Assembly: GCA_913061285.1 (NCBI GenBank)
Contig: CAJXVR010000029.1
Span: forward strand, 1-38,048
Length of the DNA stretch: 38,048 nt
Direction of reading: 5' to 3'
Source: an uncultured Verrucomicrobiota bacterium
GTDB lineage: Bacteria > Verrucomicrobiota > Verrucomicrobiia > Limisphaerales > AAA164-E04
Shown: one piece after another, positions 25,601-32,923 of the stretch
Layout of the letters: each line of letters starts with the position of its first letter
How positions within the stretch are numbered: the stretch's first letter is position 1
Made by a program: the position numbers and the translations under genes
Notes under the pieces: generated by a model
Told to the model about the DNA's origin: nothing
Databases searched by the model: none
What the model saw: the letters and a program-made list of their open reading frames with translations, nothing else

Positions 25601-26402
25601 ATTGATCGACCTGGCCCAACTCGAGGATTTTTCGGGTTGGAGAGATGATGAATCGATTGGTGTAGAGGGGGAGCGTTGTGGGCTTTCCGTTCACGTGAGT
25701 GACCGTTGGGACCCCGTTGACATTGCGCCCGGAGAATCTGGTTGAAGCCTCGTCCATTATGGTTGTCGGACGAAAGTTGGCGACGTACAGATCGAGATCG
25801 TTGTCCCCATCAATATCCGCCAAGGCCATCGACATACTGCCGAGGCGGGACTGGAGCCCAGCTTCGCGGGTATGTTCCGTAAAGGCTCCCTGGCCATCAT
25901 TGAGAAACAGGCGAACGCCATGCCCTGAAGCGGTGACAATCAGATCGAGGTCCTGATCCCCATCGATATCTGCCAATGCCGCAGCAGTGGCGTCCGTGTT
26001 GGGACAATCGATACCGCCAGTGGGCGGAATCCGTTCGAACTGCCAATTGCCAAGATTTCGGTAGAGCTCGTTGGGGCTGTCTAGGCCGCAGAAATACAGA
26101 TCACACCAGCCATCACCGTCAATGTCGCCCGCAGCAACTCCAGATCCGCTGAGAAGCCCACGCCGTTCGAGGGATCGCTGGTTGGAGAGGAGATTCTGGA
26201 AGGTAATGCCTGTTTGTTTCGATGGCACCAATGAGAATCCGGCTTGGGATTTTGGCAGGACTCCGACTGCTGCGGTTCGATGGGTAGCGAGCTCGTCCCA
26301 TTTGAGTGAGCCTGCGGCGCATAGCAGACCCGGAAGAGCGCAGAGCAGTAAGCAGACAGTGATGTCAGTAGAGCGTTGTTGGAGCTTGGGCCGCGGATTC
26401 AT
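22695..26402 (-). CDS. Secreted two-module FG-GAP/ASPIC-UnbV protein, copy A
   Basis: A 1235-residue exported protein with the same design as its downstream neighbour. The signal peptide lies in STDITVCLLLCALPGLLCAA. Shared landmarks include GITFQNLLSNQ near 67, DIDGDGWCDLYFCGLDSPNE near 97, the first ASPIC/UnbV domain (TKGIGAKIEVTGG...GRYLSSDQ), the junction DEAFNDMERQPLLPARLSQG, and the C-terminal NAIGAQLRLEA with LWVRWPDGHE. The alternating D-x-D/N-x-D-G-x-x-D loops should bind calcium in beta-propeller blades. It is first in the - strand pair and shares a 181-bp divergent region with the second cysteine desulfurase. Paralogues of this type accompany glycan-uptake loci in Bacteroidota; the role here is inferred from context. 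Confidence 0.92.
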   Translation of the reverse strand: MNPRPKLQQRSTDITVCLLLCALPGLLCAAGSLKWDELATHRTAAVGVLPKSQAGFSLVPSKQTGITFQNLLSNQRSLERRGLLSGSGVAAGDIDGDGWCDLYFCGLDSPNELYRNLGNWQFERIPPTGGIDCPNTDATAAALADIDGDQDLDLIVTASGHGVRLFLNDGQGAFTEHTREAGLQSRLGSMSMALADIDGDNDLDLYVANFRPTTIMDEASTRFSGRNVNGVPTVTHVNGKPTTLPLYTNRFIISPTRKILELGQVDQLFINDGNAHFTSLSFTSGAFLDEDGQPLEEPPRDWGLAVQMRDFTGDGAPDIYVCNDLYTPDRIWINRGDGTFRALEELALRNTSTFSMGADFADIDRDGDLDFFVVDMLSPDHKKRHVQVNMSPPRPNLVGLNANRQQILRNTLQLNLGDNTYAEISQFSGVEASDWSWGPIFLDVDLDGYEDILVTNGQLRDFQNADHARRLESIRQGKKVSIAEFRALINEYPNLSTPNIAYRNQANLKFEDSSQAWGFDQAGISQGMALADLDNDGDLDVIQNNLLTTPSLLKNNTSAPRIRIQLQGKAPNTKGIGAKIEVTGGPVFQSQEILSAGRYLSSDQPTRSFAAGVDGGPVSIKVTWRSGAVSTLQQVAANTLCEIDESKAEGRVSKSTKNPTESELRFADISDQLKHHHRDEAFNDMERQPLLPARLSQGGPSATWTDIDRDGWKDLVIGAGRGGALAAFRNIQGTTFERIEKRITRIPSSRDHSSVLPWGNNAENLLIGLSNYEDGVVSGDALSLVNWTSDKVQSLVNATHFSFGCLAASDWDQDGDLDLFVAGRVKPAHFPTPVDSLFFENDQGTLKLAHTFEGLGLVTGAVFSDLNNDGRPELIVSREWNTLSIFAGSFGSIKETTRSWNLDQLSGRWHGVTTGDFNGDGRMDIIATNWGSNHPFRVSPEQPLRLYYGDVDKNGTTDLVESYIGPDGRELPSRSLRTVGLALPSVRQRMKSFEAYANSDLSTIYGPLLDKLPAHEINHLKHTLFLNEGSRFTASPLPTMAQLAPAFGIAVADFDSDGFEDLFLSQNFFANNPGTHRFDAGRGLILKGRGNGSFAALPHHKTGIAIFGEQRAAAVADFNHDGRPDLAVTQNGAETKLYANQSQQRGIRITLVGPPSNPNAIGAQLRLEAEHEVSPTREIHSSAGWLSVDSPTQILAPLTSSSKLWVRWPDGHETRTPLPEKQLALKIGTGGQMIP

Positions 26403-26583
26403 TGATCGTTTTCTAGCCGCATCAACGCATCCGGTGAACTATTCCCGAATCTCGTGACTGCTTGGGCGGGAAGAATAAGGGGACAGGTGTTAGAGGAGCA
26501 ACCCTGATTGTTCGTCCTGACTTGGGGAATGCGAGAATGTGATTGTGGAATAAGGGTTAGAATGGTCATGATTTAGGGGATCT

Positions 26584-27732
26584 GTGAATCAGAGAATGCG
26601 ATATTTCGATCATAATGCTACGACACCCTTGAGCCCGGCGGCTCGTGATGCCTGGTTGGAGGCAATTGAGCGCTATCCCGGAAATCCATCAAGCCCTCAT
26701 CGGCTGGGGAGTCGAGCTGAGTATGCCTTGACGGAGGCCCGCGAATCGCTTGCTTCCGTGCTGGGAGCACAAGCGCTTGACTTGATTTGGACGAGCGGTG
26801 CGACGGAGGCGAGTAATATTGTGTTCCATCACTATTCCAAAGAGCTAAACGCGACCGATGTCGTTTGGGTCTCTGCAATTGAACATCCCTGTGTGCTTAA
26901 TGCAGCGGAACGTTTTCTTGGGGACCGGGTTCGACAGATTCCAGTGACTCCCGAGGGTGTCGTCGAGCTCGGTTGGCTCAAGGATCAGGTCTCAAACGAA
27001 CGGCCGAGCTTGGTTGTATTAATGGCCGCTAATAATGAAACGGGGGTCATTCAAGCGTGGCAATCGGTTCGTGATTGGTGCCGTGGGGAAGCGATTCCCT
27101 TCTTTTGCGACGCAGCACAATGGATCGGAAAGTATCCTGCGCTTGGTTTGGGGGCCTGTGATTGGACGATGGGCTGTGCGCATAAATTTGGCGGGCCCAA
27201 AGGCGTCGGTTTTTTGAAGGTGCCTTCGGTGGGACGTTGTCATTCACTTTTCTCCGGCGGCCCGCAGGAGTTGTCGCGGCGCGCGGGGACTGAGAATGTT
27301 GCCGGTGTTCTCTCGATGGTGGCTGCGCTTAGAGAGCGGGAGGCTTGGTTTTCTGATGCCTGGCTCCAGGCCCGGGAACAGGAGCGATGTTCCTTGAAAC
27401 AGAGAATTGTTACCCAATTGCCTGGGACTCGGGTCTTGGGTGAGGAGAAAGCCTGCTTGTGGAACACGCTCGCCTTGGTCATGCCCGAGTGTGATTGCCG
27501 ATTTCGCTGGGTTGTGAAATTGGATCGATCTGGGGTGGCGGTGTCGACGGGATCAGCTTGCTCTAGTGGTAAGGAGAAACCATCGCATGTCCTTGAAGCC
27601 ATGGCTTGTTCGGCTGATGAATCGAGCCGAGTGATCCGTTGCAGCAGTGGCGGTGAAACGACGCCAGAGGACTGGGATGCATTGATCGAGGCGCTGGTTC
27701 GAATTAATCATGAATTGGCTACGCTCGGTTAG
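26584..27732 (+). CDS. Cysteine desulfurase (class V aminotransferase), copy 2
   Basis: A second NifS/IscS-type PLP enzyme, 382 residues from GTG 26584. ATG 26596 is an alternative start that gives the more usual MRYFDHNATTP. An in-frame TGA at 26569 rules out earlier starts. AGGGGA at 26575-26580 is closer to the GTG. Motifs: the N-terminal YFDHNATTP, EHPCVLNA near 100, NNETGV near 150, the PLP lysine in CAHKFGGPKG (Lys201), SRRAGTENV near 231-239 and the active loop STGSACSSGKEKPSHV with Cys326. It diverges clearly from copy 1 outside these motifs, so it is not a recent duplicate. It ends 20 bp before a nuclease-helicase with probable Fe-S cysteines, which suggests it supplies sulfur to that protein or to a nucleic-acid modification. 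Confidence 0.92.
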   Translation: MNQRMRYFDHNATTPLSPAARDAWLEAIERYPGNPSSPHRLGSRAEYALTEARESLASVLGAQALDLIWTSGATEASNIVFHHYSKELNATDVVWVSAIEHPCVLNAAERFLGDRVRQIPVTPEGVVELGWLKDQVSNERPSLVVLMAANNETGVIQAWQSVRDWCRGEAIPFFCDAAQWIGKYPALGLGACDWTMGCAHKFGGPKGVGFLKVPSVGRCHSLFSGGPQELSRRAGTENVAGVLSMVAALREREAWFSDAWLQAREQERCSLKQRIVTQLPGTRVLGEEKACLWNTLALVMPECDCRFRWVVKLDRSGVAVSTGSACSSGKEKPSHVLEAMACSADESSRVIRCSSGGETTPEDWDALIEALVRINHELATLG

Positions 27733-27752
27733 CGAAATCGGGTGCTGGGGAC

Positions 27753-30248
27753 GTGCGATACGCTTCGATATCAGTTCGGGACTTAGTTGAGTTCGTTTGG
27801 CGAGAAGGGGGGCTCAGTCGCTCTGGTGAGGGACGCCTGCCGAATCGTGCACTCCGCGGAACCCGGGGGCATCAAGAGGTGCAGCGAGAACGTCCTGCTG
27901 GGTATGTTCCGGAGGTAGCGATTCGATATGAATTCACCGATGACGATTTTAGGCTCACGGTTCTAGGCCGAATCGATGGGGTCTTTCAAGACGAGTCTCC
28001 GATTGTGATTGAGGAAATCAAGACTGTCACCCAACGGTGGAACGGAAAACCGAATTCTCTGCATCAAGTGCAACTCCGCTTCTACGCGGCGGTCTACGCC
28101 GAACAGAATGAACTCGATGAGGTCGTTTCTCAGTTGACCTACTACAATCTAGATACAAGGCAGTTAGAATACTTTCGTGAAAGGGAAGATCGCCGCTCTC
28201 TGGATAAGTTTCTCTCTGATACCTTGGAACATTTTTGTTCCTGGCAGCAGCGATATTGGAAATGGTGCGAGCTTCGGGATCAGTCGATAGCGGCGCTCGA
28301 ATTTCCTTTTGAATCCATGCGGGTAGGGCAGGCGGCACTCATGTCTGGGGTGAAAGGCGTTCTCGGTTCTGGGGGCCGACTGTTTGTTGAAGCCGCGACG
28401 GGGCTGGGGAAAACGATGGCAATTCTATATCCCGTGATCCACGGCTTCCCAACGGGGCACGCGGATCGTATTGTGTTCTTAAGTGCCAAGAACACTGGGA
28501 AGGCTGCGGCCGTTCAGGCCCTGAGTTTACTTCGTGGTAAAGGGCTGAGATTGAGAAGCCTTAATTTGAAGTCGAGGACGAGTACCTGTTTGCGAGATGG
28601 TCAGCCTTGTGACATGGATAGCTGTCCCCTAGCCGTCGACTACTATCGCAATCATAAGGCAGCAATGGGGGAGGCATTGGGTCACGATCATCTAGACTTC
28701 GAGCGCCTCTCCGAAATCGGCAATCGCCATTGTGTGTGTCCTTTTGAGCTAGCGATGGCGGTCGTCCCCTTTGTTGATCTCGTGATCTGTGACTATAACT
28801 ACGTTTTTGATCAGCAGAAGATTCTGCGAGGAGCTCTTCGCATTGAGAGCAGTCAAGTGGTTGCGTTGGTCGATGAGTGTCACAACCTCGTTGAACGGGG
28901 CCGCGAACTCTATTCCGCGACACTGAGCTCGGCGGAGTTGAGGCAGTTGAAGAGCGAGATTGGTGTTCAATCGAAAACCCTGCGGCGCGGTGTTACTTCC
29001 TTGTTGGGATTGTTTCGGAAGGGAGAGGTTCAGAAGCTTGTTCGCTCAAAAAGGCCCGTACAGCAGTTGCTTTTTTCTGAGAGTGAGATCCTGGCGGAAA
29101 CCAAGCCTAAACGAGTGGCCTTGAGCTTGGGGGATGGTAGTATCGCTACGGGTATTCCCGATGATGTCGTTGAGATTCTTAGACGGGGTGTGACGGGGTT
29201 TGAGGAGTGGTTGATTCATGGAGTTGACGCACCCTTTAAGGAGCGGCTCTTAGAATTGTACTTTCAACTATTGGGTTTCATGAAGCTTAAGGAACATGAG
29301 CCTTCGTTGTTTCGCTGCTATATCGATGAAGAGACGCATTCGAAGCTCCGTGTGTTCTGTGTGGATCCTGCAACACTCTTGCGAGAGTCTTTCGATGAAT
29401 TTAGAGCCACGATCTGTTTTTCAGGAACGCTGAGCCCGTTGGATGCTTTTCGTCGGCTTCTTGGAGGGGACCCATCTGATAAGCTACTTCGATTTGGGAG
29501 TCCCTTTGATGCCCGGAAGGCTCCGGTGCTCCTGGATACAACCATTGATACTCGCTTGAAATACCGGCGAGCCAATGAACTAGCTCTTGTGGAAAGGATG
29601 ATTCAGACGGTCTCGTTGGAGGAGGGGAGCTATCTCGTGTTCTTTTCATCCTACGACTATATGTTGAGCGTTCTCGGAACGTTCCGCGGCTATTGTCTTG
29701 AATCGGGATGTCAGGTTTCTGGTGATGAGCCGCTTTCCGGGCAGGGGAGCGCCCGTGGTTCGAGTCCAGGTCAGCGGTTTGTTGTGACTGGGAGTTTGCT
29801 GAGAAGAGGCAGCGGGCAAGCCGGTCCCAAGAAGCTTGAATGTGTGTGGCAGGTGCCCGGTATGAATGAGTCTGAGCGGGCCAGCTTTGTCTCCAATATC
29901 TCTTGTTCTCAAAATGAAACCGTGCTTACGTTTGCCGTCTTAGGTGGGCTGTTCGGAGAATCGATGAATGTCCCTGACGGTGCGATCCGGGGGGTGATCG
30001 TTGTTGGTGTGGGGTACCCTATGATTTCGAAGGAAAGAAATCTCGTGGCGGCCTACTTTGATGAAAATTCTGGGGAGGGCTTTGAACTGGCCTATCAGGT
30101 GCCGGGAATGAACCGTGTGGTTCAGGCAGCCGGGAGATTGATTCGTCATGAGAATGATCGAGGAACGATCTTGCTGATTGACCGACGATATGCGGATCCG
30201 CGTTATCGGGATCTCTTGCCTCCCTGGTGGTCAGTCGATTATGCCTAG
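27753..30248 (+). CDS. PD-(D/E)XK nuclease fused to XPD/DinG-type Fe-S helicase
   Basis: An 831-residue two-part DNA enzyme. Residues 1-160 form a PD-(D/E)XK nuclease domain: Asp75 in LGRIDGVF, Glu88 and Lys90 in IEEIKT, then HQVQLRFYAAVYAE (104-117), the Cas4/RecB-like order. The helicase begins near 185. Walker A is EAATGLGKT (213-221). Cysteines 279, 286, 291 and 329 (CLRDGQPC, DSCPLA, CVCPFEL) fit the 4Fe-4S domain of XPD/DinG enzymes. The Walker B box is DECH (374-377). The C-terminal motor has FSGTLSPLDAFRRLLG and, near the end, motif VI-like VVQAAGRLIRHENDRGTILL. This predicts a 5'-3' Fe-S helicase that also cuts DNA. The GTG start is 20 bp after a cysteine desulfurase. The likely role is DNA repair or foreign-DNA processing; the nuclease activity is inferred from motifs. 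Confidence 0.9.
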   Translation: MRYASISVRDLVEFVWREGGLSRSGEGRLPNRALRGTRGHQEVQRERPAGYVPEVAIRYEFTDDDFRLTVLGRIDGVFQDESPIVIEEIKTVTQRWNGKPNSLHQVQLRFYAAVYAEQNELDEVVSQLTYYNLDTRQLEYFREREDRRSLDKFLSDTLEHFCSWQQRYWKWCELRDQSIAALEFPFESMRVGQAALMSGVKGVLGSGGRLFVEAATGLGKTMAILYPVIHGFPTGHADRIVFLSAKNTGKAAAVQALSLLRGKGLRLRSLNLKSRTSTCLRDGQPCDMDSCPLAVDYYRNHKAAMGEALGHDHLDFERLSEIGNRHCVCPFELAMAVVPFVDLVICDYNYVFDQQKILRGALRIESSQVVALVDECHNLVERGRELYSATLSSAELRQLKSEIGVQSKTLRRGVTSLLGLFRKGEVQKLVRSKRPVQQLLFSESEILAETKPKRVALSLGDGSIATGIPDDVVEILRRGVTGFEEWLIHGVDAPFKERLLELYFQLLGFMKLKEHEPSLFRCYIDEETHSKLRVFCVDPATLLRESFDEFRATICFSGTLSPLDAFRRLLGGDPSDKLLRFGSPFDARKAPVLLDTTIDTRLKYRRANELALVERMIQTVSLEEGSYLVFFSSYDYMLSVLGTFRGYCLESGCQVSGDEPLSGQGSARGSSPGQRFVVTGSLLRRGSGQAGPKKLECVWQVPGMNESERASFVSNISCSQNETVLTFAVLGGLFGESMNVPDGAIRGVIVVGVGYPMISKERNLVAAYFDENSGEGFELAYQVPGMNRVVQAAGRLIRHENDRGTILLIDRRYADPRYRDLLPPWWSVDYA

Positions 30249-30294
30249 AGGTTGATGGACAGGAGTTTGTTGAGAAATGAAGAACCGACGATTG

Positions 30295-30300
30295 AGAGGA
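30295..30300 (+). promoter_or_regulatory. Ribosome binding site deciding the start at 30308
   Basis: AGAGGA sits 7 nt before ATG 30308, which favours that ATG over the TTG immediately upstream at 30305. Confidence 0.6.
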
Positions 30301-30307
30301 TTGATTG

Positions 30308-32155
30308 ATGCGTATACCGAATCGTGATGATATTCATGAGTTCGTCGTAGATCGCGAACTCCCATTGCTCCGCTTGTTGTATTTCAGTCGATGGTTCCGC
30401 TTTGCTTTCGTCTTCTTTGTTGTCGTGCTTTTGGGGGTTCCACTGTCTCTTCTGAAATTCGTGCCGTCTACCCCTGATGGGTTTCTGCCGGTTGTTAAAG
30501 TAAGTCTCTTAGACAAGGTTCAGGCCTGGTCGTTGTCTCGTGCAGCCCGGAACGCACGTGATGCCGGAGATGGCGAAGCAGCGATTCACGCCTGGCGCGG
30601 GGCGATTGCCAATGATCCAGGCAAGGTAACCGTTTGCCATGATTTTCTGGATCTCCTACTCGAGGTAGATCAGCGGCGACTCCATCAGAATTCGGCGATT
30701 CAGAATTCGTTGTGGCTGCTGCGTTTGAATCGAACGAACGTCACCGATCTGGAGAAAGTGGTGCAAACGTTTGAGCATTATGAACTTGATGGATTGACTT
30801 TGAAGGTCTTGTCGGAATTCGATCAGGAGCTCACAGCCTCTATGGAGAGAGCTCAGATGCGGGCCTTGTTCTTGCAAGGTAGGGTTAAAGCCTTTGCGGA
30901 TATCTGGGAATCGCGTGGTGCCCGTTTGAGCGGTGACGCCAAAATGCAGCTATTTCACCAAACGTATTTGGCTGGTTGGGGCAATCCTGAGGATGCCTCT
31001 ACGAGTATCGCCTTCTTAGAGGAGGCAATGAAGAATCCTGAGCTGCAGGACTTGGCTCACCGGCTAAATCTCTCTGTTAGCTACACTCGTTTGGACGCGG
31101 AAGCGTATCAGAGATCGTTGGCTTTCCTTGAAGCTAAGAACCTCGATCGTCCTCCGTTTCATGTTAACTATTGGATTCTCCTGAGCGAGCTGGATCGGGA
31201 AGCTGAAGCGATTGATTTAGCCACGGGCTACCCCTCGCCTCCCCGATCGGCAATTGAGGCAACCATGTTTGCAGAGGCGTATATTCGGTTGGGGCTTCGA
31301 GATTTGGCATTTCGGTTTCTCCAGCGTTATTCCATCGATTATGGATCCTATGAAGGTGTTTGGTTTACCCAAGCACAGATTCTGATCTCTGAAGAGCGTT
31401 GGGATGATCTCTTCTTCTTGGCGGTTTCCATTCGTGACTCTGAGAACCCCTCGGACTATTTGAACGCCTACAGCTATTACTTGGAAGGACGGGCAGAGAT
31501 TGAACGAGGGCGACGGCCGGCCGCTCAAACCGCCTTTCGAGCGCTCAAGAGGTTTTCCTTATCAGGGAGTCGGATGGGATTACATATCGCAACCAACTTG
31601 ATGGAGTGGAAATTCTTTCAAGAGGCTAGGGATGTTCTGATCGATATCAAAGAGTTGTATGGCGATAAACTTGTTTTTTGGGAACTGCTCTTTCAAGCGG
31701 CAAATGAGATTGGCTCTTCTCGGGACCTGCTTTTGGCCTCAGAAAGTATCCATCGAATCCGGCCCAACGATTTTGCGGCCAAAAACAATTTTGCAGCAAT
31801 GCTGCTGAGTCTTCGTATTCGTCCTGACGAAGCGATCACGTTGACATTTCAAATCATGAATCAAGATCCAGGGAATGTCTCAGGTCTGATCAATCATGCC
31901 CATGCTTTGCTGTTGAATCAACGGGTTGAAGAGGCCGCATCCTTGTTGAACGGAGTCAATGCGAAACCATTGATTGAACCTTTGAAGCACGGTTACTATC
32001 TCGCGTGGTTTGAGATTGAGTATATCCGTGGCAGGCTTGCTGAAGCGAACGAGTATCGTGAGAAAATAGTTCAAAAATATTTGCTTCCGGGCGATCGTGA
32101 TCGGTTTCAGGAGATTATTCGAGGGCTAGATTCTCGGGAAGGCGACAGCGATTGA
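30308..32155 (+). CDS. Membrane-anchored TPR-like helical repeat protein
   Basis: A 615-residue protein from ATG 30308. A cytoplasmic N-terminus of about 35 residues (MRIPNRDDIHEFVVDREL) precedes one transmembrane helix (FRFAFVFFVVVLLGVPLSLL). The long remainder is built of paired helices with TPR-like spacing, for example DAGDGEAAIHAWRGAIANDP near 95, YYLEGRAEIERGRRPAAQTA near 395 and MLLSLRIRPDEAITLTFQIM near 500. It probably serves as a protein-protein scaffold on the outer face of the inner membrane. It starts 59 bp after the nuclease-helicase and could be on the same transcript. A membrane-bound repeat protein does not obviously belong with a DNA helicase, so they may be functionally separate. 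Confidence 0.8.
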   Translation: MRIPNRDDIHEFVVDRELPLLRLLYFSRWFRFAFVFFVVVLLGVPLSLLKFVPSTPDGFLPVVKVSLLDKVQAWSLSRAARNARDAGDGEAAIHAWRGAIANDPGKVTVCHDFLDLLLEVDQRRLHQNSAIQNSLWLLRLNRTNVTDLEKVVQTFEHYELDGLTLKVLSEFDQELTASMERAQMRALFLQGRVKAFADIWESRGARLSGDAKMQLFHQTYLAGWGNPEDASTSIAFLEEAMKNPELQDLAHRLNLSVSYTRLDAEAYQRSLAFLEAKNLDRPPFHVNYWILLSELDREAEAIDLATGYPSPPRSAIEATMFAEAYIRLGLRDLAFRFLQRYSIDYGSYEGVWFTQAQILISEERWDDLFFLAVSIRDSENPSDYLNAYSYYLEGRAEIERGRRPAAQTAFRALKRFSLSGSRMGLHIATNLMEWKFFQEARDVLIDIKELYGDKLVFWELLFQAANEIGSSRDLLLASESIHRIRPNDFAAKNNFAAMLLSLRIRPDEAITLTFQIMNQDPGNVSGLINHAHALLLNQRVEEAASLLNGVNAKPLIEPLKHGYYLAWFEIEYIRGRLAEANEYREKIVQKYLLPGDRDRFQEIIRGLDSREGDSD

Positions 32156-32330
32156 CCGCGTCCTTCGGCAGCGTTGCGGCTACAATCGATCGAATATTCC
32201 TCCATCCTCCTTGGTGGTCAGTTTGTCGATAGTGATTGAGGTCACTTGAGACAATGATTCGAATAGCAAGAGGCTCGCGACAGCAGCCGGCGAGGGAGTC
32301 AATGTACCAGAATAATGTTTGTTTTTATCC

Positions 32331-32561
32331 TTAGGCGATCAGCTTGATGGATCTCTTTTGAATGTTCTCATTTAACGCTTTTTCGCAGCTCGTGAGTTTT
32401 TTTATAACGTGCTTTAGGTGTTTGCTCTTTCTTGTTGGAGTGCTTCGTTTCGCTTCACGTAGACTGCTCTCTCTGGTGAAGAAAAGAACCTCTCCCATCT
32501 GAACGAGTTCGTTGATGAAACCGTCGGTGTAGCCACTGTCGTTCATGAGTGAGATCGACAT
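32331..32561 (-). CDS. Possible small protein, 76 codons
   Basis: An unrecognised basic peptide: MSISLMNDSGYTDGFINELV, then QMGEVLFFTRESSLREAKRS, then a Lys-rich helical C-terminal half. Amino-acid composition looks protein-like, with an acidic N-terminal part and a basic helical tail that might bind nucleic acid. There is no ribosome binding site before ATG 32561 or before the second in-frame ATG at 32546. It stands alone in a long non-coding stretch. Confidence 0.35.
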   Translation of the reverse strand: MSISLMNDSGYTDGFINELVQMGEVLFFTRESSLREAKRSTPTRKSKHLKHVIKKLTSCEKALNENIQKRSIKLIA

Positions 32562-32850
32562 GGTAGGACTGATGAGAATAGTTGCGCTGCCCAGGGACCT
32601 CGACTGTATGAGTGGGCGATACTAGGCAGAAGTTTAAGTTCCTCCAAAGCTTGTCGGTGGAAGAGTCTTTCTTAGCATCGGGGCGAAGTTACGGTGGGAA
32701 TAGGGGGCATCTTGTATGCTCTGATTGGGTTTCGCTGTTGTGACTCTCCCAATATTGCTATGACGTCACCTGATTTGGTCTCAATCGACGAAAGATACAG
32801 AGTGCGTGTTTCCTGTCGTAGTATTATGAGGGATCCTTCCTCTTAAGGCG

Positions 32851-32877
32851 GATCATTGCTATTCAGTGATCCTTTTG
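32851..32877 (+). terminator. Hairpin with T-run upstream of the PPK2 gene
   Basis: GGATCA (32851-32856) and TGATCC (32868-32873) form a perfect 6-bp stem with an extra inner TG/CA pair, followed by TTTT (32874-32877). It lies 46 bp before the PPK2 start on the same strand. It could be a weak terminator of upstream transcription, or an attenuator in the leader of this gene. The stem is only moderately GC-rich. Confidence 0.3.
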
Positions 32878-32923
32878 CAGTCCTTATTGTAACCGATGGC
32901 CCTATCGAAATACTTGAATACTT

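Larger units (their letters stand above)
32156..32923. other. 768-bp intergenic region, gene-poor
   Basis: Between the TPR-like protein and the PPK2 gene. It holds one doubtful 76-codon ORF on the - strand (32331-32561) and a hairpin followed by TTTT (32851-32877). I saw no tRNA, insertion sequence or convincing promoter. Confidence 0.5.

Noticed and set aside
26584..30248. A complete Dnd or Ssp phosphorothioation system
   Set aside because: Only a cysteine desulfurase and a helicase-nuclease are present. No DndC/SspD-like sulfur-transfer gene, DndB/D/E or SspB/C was found.
32152..32232. 26-codon frame ending PPWWSVCR, similar to the helicase C-terminus PPWWSVDYA at 30220-30248
   Set aside because: The shared stretch is about 17 bases with one mismatch. 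A match of that length is expected by chance once or twice in a window this size, so I do not call it a pseudogene remnant.
32245..32275. tRNA T-loop-like sequence GATTCGAAT
   Set aside because: No acceptor stem, D-arm or anticodon arm can be folded around it.
32761..32768. Palindrome TGACGTCA
   Set aside because: A single 8-bp palindrome with no second copy or nearby promoter seen. Likely chance.
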